Assembly: GCA_034440635.1 (NCBI GenBank) | Contig: JAOTON010001252.1 | Location: 186,001-250,000 of the forward strand | Direction of reading: 5' to 3' | Source: Lepas anatifera | Lineage: Eukaryota > Arthropoda > Thecostraca > Lepadidae | Length of the DNA: 64,000 nucleotides | Shown: positions 52,291 to 62,640 of the stretch, in pieces | How positions within the stretch are numbered: position 1 is the stretch's first letter | Layout: each line of letters begins with the position of its first letter | Program-made: the position numbers and the translations under genes | The notes under the pieces: generated by a model | What the model saw: the letters and a program-made list of their open reading frames with translations, nothing else | Told to the model about the DNA's origin: nothing | The model's database searches: none

Positions 52291-53065
52291 CAGTGACGAC
52301 GGAACGTCCGAGTTTAAGAGGGGCGCCATGGACTTTTCAACCAATTTCCTTCCCGTCAACGCCAAAGGGGTGTTAACCCTTACATGTACAGAGGGGGGGG
52401 TGTTGCAACCCCCTCAGGTTTTTCAAGAATTGAAAACGAGCTTCCTAAGTTAGAGTCTTGAAATGTTCTATAACCTCTGACGCATTCATTGCGGACATCT
52501 TGCAAAGAATTGTTCCTACCCTTCAAGGTCACAGAGTTGTGACTTCAAGAGTGGAGGCATGTTGGGGTCATTTGGGCGCCTATACCCGTTTTCACGTGAA
52601 TGCTCCAGACTTTTATCGTTATTTTGCATCATTTGCTCATGAACTGTCCCAGAATATTTTCTTCCAGCCTTTGAGGCTCATTTGTATAAGGTTAGACCTT
52701 TTATGACCTTTTTGACATTCAATGACCTTTATTTGACCTTGTGTGGCCTCAGTGATAACTCTGTGTCGAATAACGACTTCAGATGCGTGTGTCAATTCGG
52801 TATTTCTAAATAAGATGAACACCGAATTATTTGACTAAATCCGATACGGGCTTAACCTTTTTCGACCTGCGACCTTTTTTACCTTGAAAGGGGGCGAGCA
52901 ATAACAATGGAAGAAGCAAACTTGCTTGGAGTAAATGATGCCGAATGGTTTATGAATAGCCAGTTTGAATGACATGGACACTAAACTAGTTGATTTGCAT
53001 ATTACATGGACTTGACCTTTTTCGAAATTTGACCTTATTTGACTTTGAAGGGGGCGTAAGCGCCC
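52291..53065 (+). repeat. Family C dispersed repeat, copy 2
   Basis: TTCCTACCCTTCAAGGTCAC, AGAGTGGAGGCATGTTGGGG, CAGAATATTTTCTTCCAGCC and ACTAAACTAGTTGATTTGCA each match the reverse complement of 20,990-21,650. B and C keep fixed order in both places, so they may be parts of one longer element. Confidence 0.75.
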
Positions 53066-53469
53066 GTTTGCAGCCCTGTTGGCAAAGTATCAGTCGTACC
53101 TATTGTTGAGAGCGCCGAGGACGGGATCAATGTGTACTGTCGGTTTGTACTCCTGCCGCTAGACGGCTGGCGGCCCGTGGTAAACTTGGGTCAGGCCACT
53201 GACGTCACGTGACGCGAGCCTAGTGCTGAGGTTTAATAATTGCTTAGCATTTGGAATAGGCGTGATTTGCTCTGTTTCGTAGAATATTCTAGATAGGCGG
53301 TTCTTGAGTCGTGAAAGGTCTGAGGCTTCAGTAGGAGGTGCGATGATTTCGATAGTGCGTATTGTGTGTAGGGACTTTGACTGACATCATGCGAATTGCT
53401 GCGGGCGCTATGTGGCGACCTGGGTCGGCTGTCGAGGGGCGTTGGTCTTCTCGCTGACGGACGCTGTGG
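53066..53469. other. Flank of the hAT-like element, no gene recognised
   Basis: Moderately GC-rich sequence with short frames; it continues on the far side of the hAT-like element at 59,240. Confidence 0.4.
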
Positions 53470-54130
53470 TGACAAGACAGGGGCGTAGGAACGGTTTAAA
53501 AAGTGGGGGGCCAACCTTAGAGGGGGCCCACCTCAAGGGGGGCCCCAGTCCATGGGGGCCCATAATTATAAAAAAAATTAGTTAGCTCGTTTGGTGTCAA
53601 TAAGGCACGCATGCACACTAGGATGCCAACGTATGGAAAATTGAGGAATTAAATTTTGCCCTATGATTTTTATTTGTACCTATTATGATCTAGTAAATCA
53701 TAGTAAAACGCAAAAAAACATTTTTTGGGGTTTTTTTACCTAGACCCTGTTCAAATACGAAATACATTTTTAAGCTCTTTTGGAGGATTTCAATCATTTT
53801 TTACCACGAGTGCGTTTCTTATACTTACAAATGTTTAGGCCCTTTATCACATTTACAAAATTAAAAACTGTTTAGAAAACTACAATGCTTTGATACCAAA
53901 CAGCCTCACTTCGCTATGCCTAATCAACATTTTGCTAATTTAATGACAAAAATGGGAACATTCATTTAAGCTGTTACGGATCCCTTCTTTCCATCATTAA
54001 AAGATTGATTTAGGTAAAGGCTGATCACAATAAATACGTCTAGCTATATTTCGATGCCTAAAATGCAGAGCTCCAGCATGACTGCAAGTGCAATGTAGGT
54101 ACTTGATGGCCAGCTTTGTGATGCTGTGGA

Positions 54131-54305
54131 GGTGTGGGCGTTGTGATATAGTGGTTAGCAACCTTGCTTTCCACGCGACCAACCCGGGTTTAAGGCACGG
54201 CAGATTCATTGTGCAAGGAGCAATTTGACTCCCAAGAAACCCCTCCCAACAGGGAAAGAGTTGGCGACGCCATATAACCCTGGCATCGAAGGACGTCACG
54301 CCTTT
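54131..54305 (+). mobile_element. tRNA-headed SINE, copy 2
   Basis: GGGCGTTGTGATATAGTGGT (box A-like) and ACCCGGGTTTAAGGCACGG (box B-like), then GTGCAAGGAGCAATTTGACT and AGGGAAAGAGTTGGCGACGC to CCCTGGCATC. Divergence from copy 1 is considerable, so both are old. Confidence 0.75.
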
Positions 54306-54514
54306 CAATGGCTCAGGGACGACTGTTGCTCGGCATTTGATGCGGGGTCCGTATCCGATTCATGCTTTGTGTTGGGATTGATATGGGATGGAGTTTGATT
54401 GGGACCAGTTCTCGGGACTCATTTGGAAACACTCGGGTAGTAGGTGCCTTGGTTTTTTCACGAAGCGCTCCTCCTCCAGGGGCTTACAGGCAGCGTACTT
54501 GCTGATATTTGCAT

Positions 54515-55160
54515 ATACGTTGCGGGGGCCCACCTCAAAAGGGGGCAGTATCCCGCTGACTCTCGGTTCCTATGCCTATGCCGCCCAGGGGCCGCCAAAT
54601 TATCTCGGAGGGCCCCAAGGTCCAGACCATGGCTCAGGAACCTAGATCAGTCAGCTCAAGGGCCCAGACCGGTGCATTAGCCTCGGGACCAGCTTATCAA
54701 GTGACCCTACATAAGCACAGGACCCCTAGAAGCTCATCACAGTGGAGCCCCGATGCCCACAGGGTGCCAGATTAGCTTAAGGGCCCGGTTCAGCTCGGGG
54801 GTCCCCAGGTCGACTTATGTAGGGTCTCAAAACAGCTCAAGGGGCTTGTTCAAGCTCACGGATCCCAGCTTAGCTCAATGACGCTAGAACAGTTCAGGGG
54901 CCCCAGACCAGCTCAGGGCTCTTGTCCAGCACAGGCCAGCTCAGCTCAGGGGCCCAGATCGGCTGATATAGGGTCCCCTCTCATACCAGCTCAGGGGCTC
55001 CATTCAAGCTCACGGCCCCCAGCTTAGCGCAGGGACCTTAGAAGAGTTCAGGGCCCCCATACCAGATCAGGGGCCCCAGTTAAGCACAGGGGTACCCAGA
55101 CTAGCTCAGGGCCCCAGCTAGGCTTAGGGTGTCCCAGGGTGTCTGATATAGAGTCTGAGA
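54515..55160. repeat. GGGGCCCAGA/CAGCTCA array
   Basis: A related but distinct unit, AGCTCAGGGGCCCCAGACC, of about 20-25 bp. It recurs at 58,500-59,045 on the far side of the family A piece in the same orientation. Confidence 0.82.
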
Positions 55161-55164
55161 ACAC

Positions 55165-56150
55165 ATTGGCGTAGCCAGGATTCGGCCAAGGAGGGGTCCG
55201 ACTACCGTCGGGGGCCCCAGACCGGGGGTCCCCTTAGCAACCGGGGTCCATCTCCTATATCTTTTGTATTTTAACATTCACACGAAGGAAATTTTGTTGT
55301 GCCTTTTTAAGCATTTATTCTTATTTTGTTTATAGCTTGATTTTTTCGATCCGACCAAATGCTGGTAAACTAAGGTCACCAAATATTAAGGATGGCCCAT
55401 ACCTTATATGGTAGCGTGGCTATAATAACAGCTTTGTGCCATATTTCGGGAAGTTCAATGTTGATGCGCGCATGATGTTACACCCGAGTCCACCTCAAGT
55501 CACTCTGGTAATCAGACATGAAGTTATTGAAGGTCAGTCGTTTTGAGTACGTAGAAATTATCTTCTACGGGAAATGATTAGCAATTATTTCCCGGTGTCG
55601 AATCCATGAACTCTTTAATCAGGAAATTTCAAAAGAAACGGAAAAAAACGAAAAAAATACAAAAGACATGTAGTGTGTCCCGAACGTTACATAACCTCTA
55701 TTCCGTCGATAGATCCTGTTGAGATCCAGTTACTTTCTTACCCTTGCTATCTTGTAAGCGAGCAAATTACCAAGACAAATGGCGCCTGAGATATCTATCG
55801 CCTTGGATCTCTCTGTCTTTGTTATTTTCAACCTTTCATACCTATTTTTCCTTTGAGGTTATGCTCATCGATTTCTGTCATTACCCTTGTTTGTCTGGTT
55901 TCCTATGAAAATATTTGAAGGTTGTTTATTTCAGAATATTTAGGAATGTAGTTATTGGTGTTAAGCTAATAGATTAAAAATTAGCTGAAGTGCCAATTTC
56001 CCCGTTCGATTTGCTCTTATGGTAAAATTAGTTTAATTTTTGCCTTTCCTTTGATAATGGTGCCTGATGGACATGTTTCAATTTGTCTTTTTTAGTACGC
56101 AATAGGGGTAGATACATTTTTTCCGAGGCATATGATTTTGAAAATTTTTA
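55165..56150 (-). repeat. Dispersed repeat family A, partial inverted copy 3
   Basis: The reverse complement of about 2,460-3,380: GGCGTAGCCAGGATTCGGCC at the left, then blocks corresponding to AATATTTGGTGACCT, GAATTGAGGT and TTTGCTCGC-AGACAAT. Only the pre-array half of the family is present. Confidence 0.7.
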
Positions 56151-56159
56151 TTCGAGCTC

Positions 56160-58500
56160 TGGGGCCACCTAAGACCAACACTTGGCGGCACTCACAAAGC
56201 TAATTTTCGGCCGCTCTCCTGATTAGATCTCAGGAGGTCTCTGAGACCGATTCACGGCGGCTCTTGATCAAAACTGGGGGCCCCTGAGAATCTCACGGGG
56301 CTCCTGAGATTAGTTATTCGGCAGCACCTCTGAGACTAATTATTGCCCCCCCAGATTTACTCTGGAGGGGGGCTGAGACTGACTATCGTGGCCATCCAGA
56401 TTAGCTCTTGGGGTCCCCTGAGACTGTCTTTTGGGGTGGGGGAGGGGGACTGGGAATGACTTCCAACAGCCCTCTGAGACTTACTCTAGGGCGCCCCTGA
56501 GACAAACACCCGGGGGGAGGGGTGGAATCACCTCTGAGACTGAGTCTTTGGTGTTCCTGAGACTGACTCTCGGAGACCCCCTGAAATAGACTTTTGTGAG
56601 GCCCTGAGAACCACTCTCTGGGGCCCCTGAGACTAGCTCGCCCCCACCCCCACCTCCCCTGAGACAGACTCCCGGGGTCCCTGATACCGACTTTTGGGGC
56701 CCCTGAGACCAATCCTCTGGGGGCCCCCGAAATCTGCTTTCGGGGGCCTTGAGACTGAATCTCAGGGCGGGGGCCTTGAGGCCAACTCGGGACGCCTTGA
56801 GAACAAATCTTCAGGGGCCCCTGAGACTGACTCTGGGGCCCCGTGATCAGAGAATTCTTTGCAGTGGTTCAGATTGGCCCAAGGGGGTCTGCGGACGCCT
56901 AGGGCCCCCTTGGCTACACCACTGCATCCACACTTTCGGGGGCCCTCCGAAATCACCATTTGGAGGCCCCTAAAATAATTTCTCCCCAGACCAATACTCC
57001 GGAGCCCTTGATACTAATGCCCGGGGGCTCCTAAGACCAAGCTCGGGTCCCACTTAGATCAGACTCAGGGGCACCCTTAGACCCATGCTCGCGCTTTTCT
57101 CGGAAGTAACTTGACACCGATGTTCCGGGGCCCTCAAGATCAATATTTCGAGCCCCCCCGAGACTAATGCTCGGTACTCTGGAGTCCCTCAATGCCAATA
57201 CTCGGGGGTCCTGAACCCAGGCTTGGGGGCCCCTGAGACCAAACTCTGCGTCCATGAGATCAATGCTCGTGCCTCACTCATGAGTCCCTCGATATCAATA
57301 GTCGGGTGCACCCCGAGGGGGCCCTGAACCCCTGAGACCAAGCTCGGGGGCCCCTGAGACCAAGCTTGAGGGGACCCTGAGACCAAGCTCGGATGCTCCC
57401 TGGGACCAAGCTCGAGGGCCCCCTGCCACCAAGCTCGGGGGTTCCCTGAGACCAAGCTCGAGACCCCTTGAGACCAAGATCGAAAGGCCCATGAGACCAA
57501 ACATCGAAAGGTCCATGAGACCAAGCTCGGTTGTCCCCTGAGACCAAGTTCCAGGGCCCCTGAGACCAAGCTCAGGGGCCCCCGAGATCAATGTTCGGTA
57601 TTCCAGAGCCCTCGATACCGATGATCGGGGCCCTGAGACCAAGCTCGGAAAGCCCGTGAGACCAAGCTCAGGGTCCTCTGAGACCAAGCTCAGGGGCCCC
57701 GAGATCAATGTTCGGTATTCCAGAGCCCTCGATACCGATGATCGGGGGTCCCCTGAGACCAAGCTCGGAAAGCCCGTGAGACCAAGCTCAGGGTCCTCTG
57801 AGACCAAGCTCAGGGGCCCCTGAGATCAATGTTCGGTATTCCAGAGCCCTCGATACCGATGATCGGGGGTCCCCTGAGACCAAGCTCGGGAGCCACCTGA
57901 AACCAAGATCAGGGGCCCCAGAGACCAATGCTGGTGTTTTCCAGTGCATACGGTCAGCCTTATGCATCAGATACCCTCGGATGCCTCCCTGAGACCTAGC
58001 TCGAGGGCCCCCTGACACTAAGCTCGGGGAGAGGGGGCCTGAGACCAATCTTGGGGGCATCCCTGAGACCACGCTCGGGGGTCCCCTGAGAATAAGCTCG
58101 GGGGCCCTGAGACCAAGCTCGGGGCCCCTGAGACCAAGCTCGGGGGCCCTGAAACCAAGCTCGGGGCCCCTGAGACCAAAATCGAAAGGCCCGTGAGACC
58201 AAGAACGAAAGGCCCGTGAGACCGAGCTCAGAGGGAGGGGCCTTGAGACCAAGCTCGGGGGCCCTGAGGCCAAGCTCGGGAACCCCTGACACTGAACCTA
58301 AGGGTCCCCAAGATCAATATTCGGTATTCTGGAGCCCTCGATACCGATTATCGGGGGCCTCCAGAGACCAAGCTCGGGAGGGCCCCCGAGACCAAGCTCA
58401 GGGGGCCCCGAGATCAATGGTCGTGTTTTTAGTGCATAAGGTCAGCCCAAGGGGGTCCGCGGACCCCAGGGACCCCTCCCCTGGCTACGCCACTGTCAGA
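56160..58500. repeat. Large GAGACC (GGTCTC reverse) array
   Basis: Over 2.3 kb of CCCCTGAGACCAAGCTCGGG-type units. Minus-strand open frames up to 170 codons (57,295-57,807) and 161 codons (57,788-58,273) are repetitive LGLRGP/LVSG products without a domain. One 168-bp-satellite-like segment interrupts it at about 56,855-56,930. Confidence 0.9.
57584..57945. repeat. Higher-order repeat of ~118-121 bp, three copies
   Basis: GAGATCAATGTTCGGTATTC starts at 57,584, 57,701 and 57,822, each followed by AGAGCCCTCGATACCGATGA and several GAGACCAAGCTC units. Copies are nearly identical, unlike the surrounding array, so this amplification is recent. A diverged relative lies at about 58,307. Confidence 0.93.
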
Positions 58501-59050
58501 ACATCTCAAGGGGCCCGTTCAAGTTCAGTGGTCAGAGGCTGTAAAGCCTTATAGGGGGTCCCAGACCATCTCAGGGGCTCTCAGTTCAACACAGAGGCCA
58601 ATATTAGCTCTGATGACCAGATAAGCTTAAGGGCCCGGATCATCCAGAGGCCCCTTGTCGGCATATATGGGGTTTCAGAACAGTTCAGGGTTTCAATTAA
58701 AGCTTACAACCCAATTTCAAGGCAGGGGCCCTAATACTGTGCAGGGGCCTCAGATAAGTTTAGGGTCTTCTGTGCATCACAGGGGATCCAGATTAGCACA
58801 AGGGACAATATTAACTTTACGGTCCCAGCTCAGCTCAGGGGCCCCCAGGACGGTGGATATAGGGCCTGGCCAACTCACAGGGCCCTGTTCAAGGTCACGG
58901 CTCCTAGCTCAGTTTAGGCATCCTAGAACAGTTCATGCTGCCCAAACCACTTCAGGGGCGCTCAGTTCAGCTCAAGGGGCCCAGATTAGCTCGTATGGCA
59001 TCAGATACCAGTTCAGGGGCCCCCAGAAGCTCAGGGCACCTTAAAATCGA
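58501..59050. repeat. CAGCTCA/GGGGCCCAGA array, second block
   Basis: The same unit type as 54,515-55,160 (TCAGGGGCCCAGATTAGCTC). Confidence 0.78.
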
Positions 59051-59239
59051 CTCATAGGACCTCAACTTAGTTTAGGGGTACATGTAAGTTTAACTGAGTT
59101 CCGGGGCAAGCTACAGTTAGAGTTTCTTGCTTGATATTACAGTTCTTGATATTCTTATCTCCGTTGCGGGGGGCCCATCACTGAAAAGTGGGGGGCCAGT
59201 GGCCCCTGGCCCCCCGGTTCCTACGCCTATGTGACAAGA

Positions 59240-59825
59240 TGTGCGTAGAGCCCGGCTGGCCTCCGTAAGTAGTTTATGGCACGCTTATCAATGTGATTTG
59301 CTATGCGTGATATGCTTTGATATTGAGTTAAATCAGAAGTTTTCCATACATTTTCTGGGTTTACGAGTTATCTTTATATATTTGTAACGACACGTTTAAC
59401 TCGTAGGTCTCTGGCGGCCATGTGACTATTTGTGAGCCGTGATCCCGAGCCGGTGGGGTCCCGTGATGGAGCCAGATGTCTGTGTACGGCGAGATGTATA
59501 AGCTGCGCGTTGCTGTCATCTATGGAAGCGCAACGAGTCGGTACGTTTAGATTGCAAAAGTGTTGTGTTTCGGATTAGCGCCTAGTAGGTAACGTTGCTC
59601 AATAATTGTGAAGTTATGCTTCAAGGTATTAGTATGATGGATATTTAGAGTTGGTCGTGGAACGGATTAATCGATAATTGCGTTATCTTTGGCTCAAAGT
59701 GGCGTCCCTGTGAGCATGGGGGTTTTTCCGAATTGTGATGCTCGTTTTCGTCCGCAGAAACGGAATAAAATCGTCTCGTAAGAAATAGTTCTCCAGTCTT
59801 CGAGCTGCCCTTTCGAGATCGGCGC
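59240..59825. other. Right flank of the hAT-like element, no gene recognised
   Basis: Continues the sequence split at 53,477. No repeat partner found and no coding motif. Confidence 0.4.
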
Positions 59826-60408
59826 GCGGCACTTAACAGGGGGTGTAAGCAATAACAAATGATGAAGCAGGCACTTGGCGTAACTGATGCAAAATTTCTT
59901 ATGAATAGTCAATTTGCATGAAAATGACACTGAACAAGACGTTTTTCTTCCAAAACGGACTTGACCTTTTTCAACCTTTGAACTAATTTGACCTTGAAGG
60001 GGTGTAAGCAGTGACAGATGATTAGAAACTCACTAAATTGGCGTAAATGATTCAGAATGGCTTGTGAATAGTCCATTTAAATGATTTGGACTCTGAACTA
60101 GTTACTTTCACTTCTCAGGAGTAATTTGTAGCTCTGAACCAGTCCTATGTAATGCAATGCACCTCTAAAAGTCACCAAAGATTTGTTTTTAGTGTCTAAA
60201 ACTTCTTCATTATATAAGAGCTAAAATAATGAGTATGCTGAGCGAACTTCACTACGAGATTACCATAGGTCAAGTTTAAACACGTTTGAAAATGCCACAA
60301 GAGGCTACCAAAGGCTATAAAAGCCGAACTGAGGTCATAACCTGTTTTAAATTCAAGCTTCTTACGAGGAAACGCGGCACAAGGCCTCAAAATTAAAAAA
60401 ATGCTCCT

Positions 60409-61868
60409 TAACACTCGCCCCACCTAGAAAAATGAAATAGATGGTCCCCTAAGGGTTTTTTCGGAACAACAGAAAACAACGAGGGGAAGCACCGCGGTTG
60501 AGGGTTCTACCTCTTACTCCATTATTTTCCCATCATTCCTGAAATTTATTACCCTGGGTCACCCTAGGTCAGGTCACCAGGCGAGGTCAACCAAGGTCAC
60601 CTCGCTTTAAATTTTGAGCTCTATCATAGCTAAATTTCTAAGCCGATCGATTTAAAACTTTCCACACTCCATGACCCCTCCGGAGTCTACAAAATTTATC
60701 TTCGGGATTTTTCGATTTGGTGACCTAAGTTCAGGTCACCATGTAACTTCTTCCAAAGAAAAACATCGGAAAAGCTATCTTATGAGCTAAAAGTCACAAA
60801 ATAATCGTAAATGCTCAATTTGCTCAGACAAGCGTTCTTGGACGCCTTTTCATGGATCCCAGGGGCGATATTGCCCTTTGACCTATCTGAGATCATCAGT
60901 GGTCACCAGAGGCCAAAAACAGCATTTTGACGACAACTTTTGACCTAATTTAAGGGAATGTGGCACCTTGGTTGAATCCTGGAATTTAGTGCAACTAGAC
61001 GTACTTTTAGCCAAAAATAATGAAACTACTCATGATTTCTCTGAAAAATGTACAATAAGCTCAATATTCGGTTTTTAAAAATACTCCTCTAGAAAAAGAA
61101 ATAAATATCTGACTGTGGATGATGTCACGATCTGGCAACCACTACCATACTTGAAACGCTTCAAGGACTTCGATTGGCTGATGCTCATCGTGACGTCAGC
61201 ATATGTCGTCACACCAGTAGCTCACAACAATGGCCGCCGGCGACGGGGGCTGAGGGGGGCTGGTGTCAGGTAGGTTTTAGTTTTTTTCTACGTTCCAAGA
61301 CAAATGAAATATGGAGTACCGGGTTTTCCGACCTGCTTTACAACTTGGCTATCTCAGTTAAAATCACGTTGTGAAGGTGCCACATTCCCTTTAAGCTACA
61401 ACACTGAATCATATGTCATCGTGTATGTCTCGTCACTAGGTTTAATTTGATATGCAACACGGTCACTTTCTTACCTTTCGAGACCTCATGTTATATTGTC
61501 ACGAGGTACCCTCTGGAGGTCAAACCACTGGCGGGAGGCCATTATGTTCCACATAGCGGAGAAATTCCTGGCATTTTCCTATCAAATGATTTTTTTATAT
61601 CTCAATAGCTCTAATGGCGTGAGAGGTATGCTCAGGTTTCTTAAGGATTACATGTTTTACTGGAAATAGCCTATCGTGACATAACTTGACCTCTGGAGGT
61701 CAAAACATAGACCTGAGCGCTTAAAAATATTAGTAAAATCTTACAGAATTCACATGAGCTTTATAATACCTTTTGCAGCTTTGCGCTGACTTCCATATTT
61801 TCGGAGTTAGGGGGCATTGATGCCCCCGTGGGACGAAGGTGGCACCGGACCCCGATGGGGCGCGGGTT
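60409..61868 (-). mobile_element. Family E TIR element, copy 4, with nested MITE
   Basis: Ends TTAACACTCGCCCCACCTAG and CCCCGATGGGGCGCGGGTTA; the interior is TGACCT-rich. Equivalent to 19,550-20,405 in the other duplicate, but enlarged by the MITE at 60,954-61,390. Confidence 0.6.
60954..61390. mobile_element. TTAA-type MITE M1, copy 3
   Basis: Flanked by TTAA (60,950-60,953 and 61,391-61,394). The left terminus has lost one A (GGGAATGTGGCACCTT), the right is intact. It splits a sequence that is continuous in the other duplicate (CTAATTAAGCAAGAGCAC at about 19,915 in reverse complement), so both the insertion and its TTAA duplication can be read directly. Confidence 0.95.
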
Positions 61869-62640
61869 AAATACTTCTGGAAATGACATCATAGTTCGGT
61901 GATTCAATGTGACGGGAACACATTTATTTTCAAAAGATGTACAATGATCCAGACAACAATACATGACATTTACAACAGCTAAGTTCATTCCCAAAGGAAC
62001 AATAAAGTGAACTCAAAATAGGGGAGGGTAACCACCTATTCCTGGCTTGTGTTAAAATGCTTCAACTCTAGGTTGACTGCTTGATTTTGATTCTTCAAAT
62101 GTTTTATTTTACAGTTGCAAGTCAATTAGAACATGAGTTACGATAGAATAGCTCCACAGTGACACATAGTGTTATATATATGAAGCTAAAAGTAGTATAT
62201 GCATTTCGAAAGCCATTTTTTTCTTTATTTGATATGAAAGAATACTACCATATGTCAAAATACTTTCAAGAGAATTTTCGAATTTCACTGTACTACGGGT
62301 CAAGGTCACCGTTATAAAACTAGGTCATGAGGTCAGCAAACATTTTTTGTTTAAATTTCAAAATTGAAGATAGCCAAAATATTGCCCGTAGAATTTACAT
62401 TCTAAAAGTATAGAATTTACATAAATCGCTCAAAAACTTTTGGAGTTATAGGCATTCTAATCAATGCCTGTATAATGACCTTCAGAAATTGCCGGAGGCC
62501 ATTTCTCTCAAACAAATATTTAAATAATTTTTTTGGGTGCCATGGGTGGATTCTACGCCCTTGTGAGTCCTCATATACCAATTTTGGAGGAAATTAAAAA
62601 TAGTAGGGTTTTATGCCTTGGTCGATTTATGGTGGAATGA

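Larger units (their letters stand above)
53478..59231. mobile_element. hAT-like element stuffed with tandem arrays (5,754 bp)
   Basis: The left end CAGGGGCGTAGGAACGG and the right end, in reverse complement CATAGGCGTAGGAACCGG, are inverted repeats. They are flanked by an exact 8-bp duplication TGACAAGA (53,470-53,477 and 59,232-59,239). CA-start, GGCGTAGG-type ends and 8-bp duplications fit hAT. No transposase was found; the cargo is a SINE, an inverted family A segment and over 3 kb of GGTCTC-type arrays. Confidence 0.82.
59830..62640 (-). repeat. Inverted duplicate of 18,690-20,960 (families C, E and B)
   Basis: In reverse complement, the order family B (62,640-62,110), family E (61,868-60,409) and family C (60,400-59,830) exactly follows 18,690-20,960. 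Small shared blocks such as GTGATTCAATGTGACG and AAACTTCTTCATTATATAAG confirm it. The main difference is a MITE insertion here. Confidence 0.85.
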
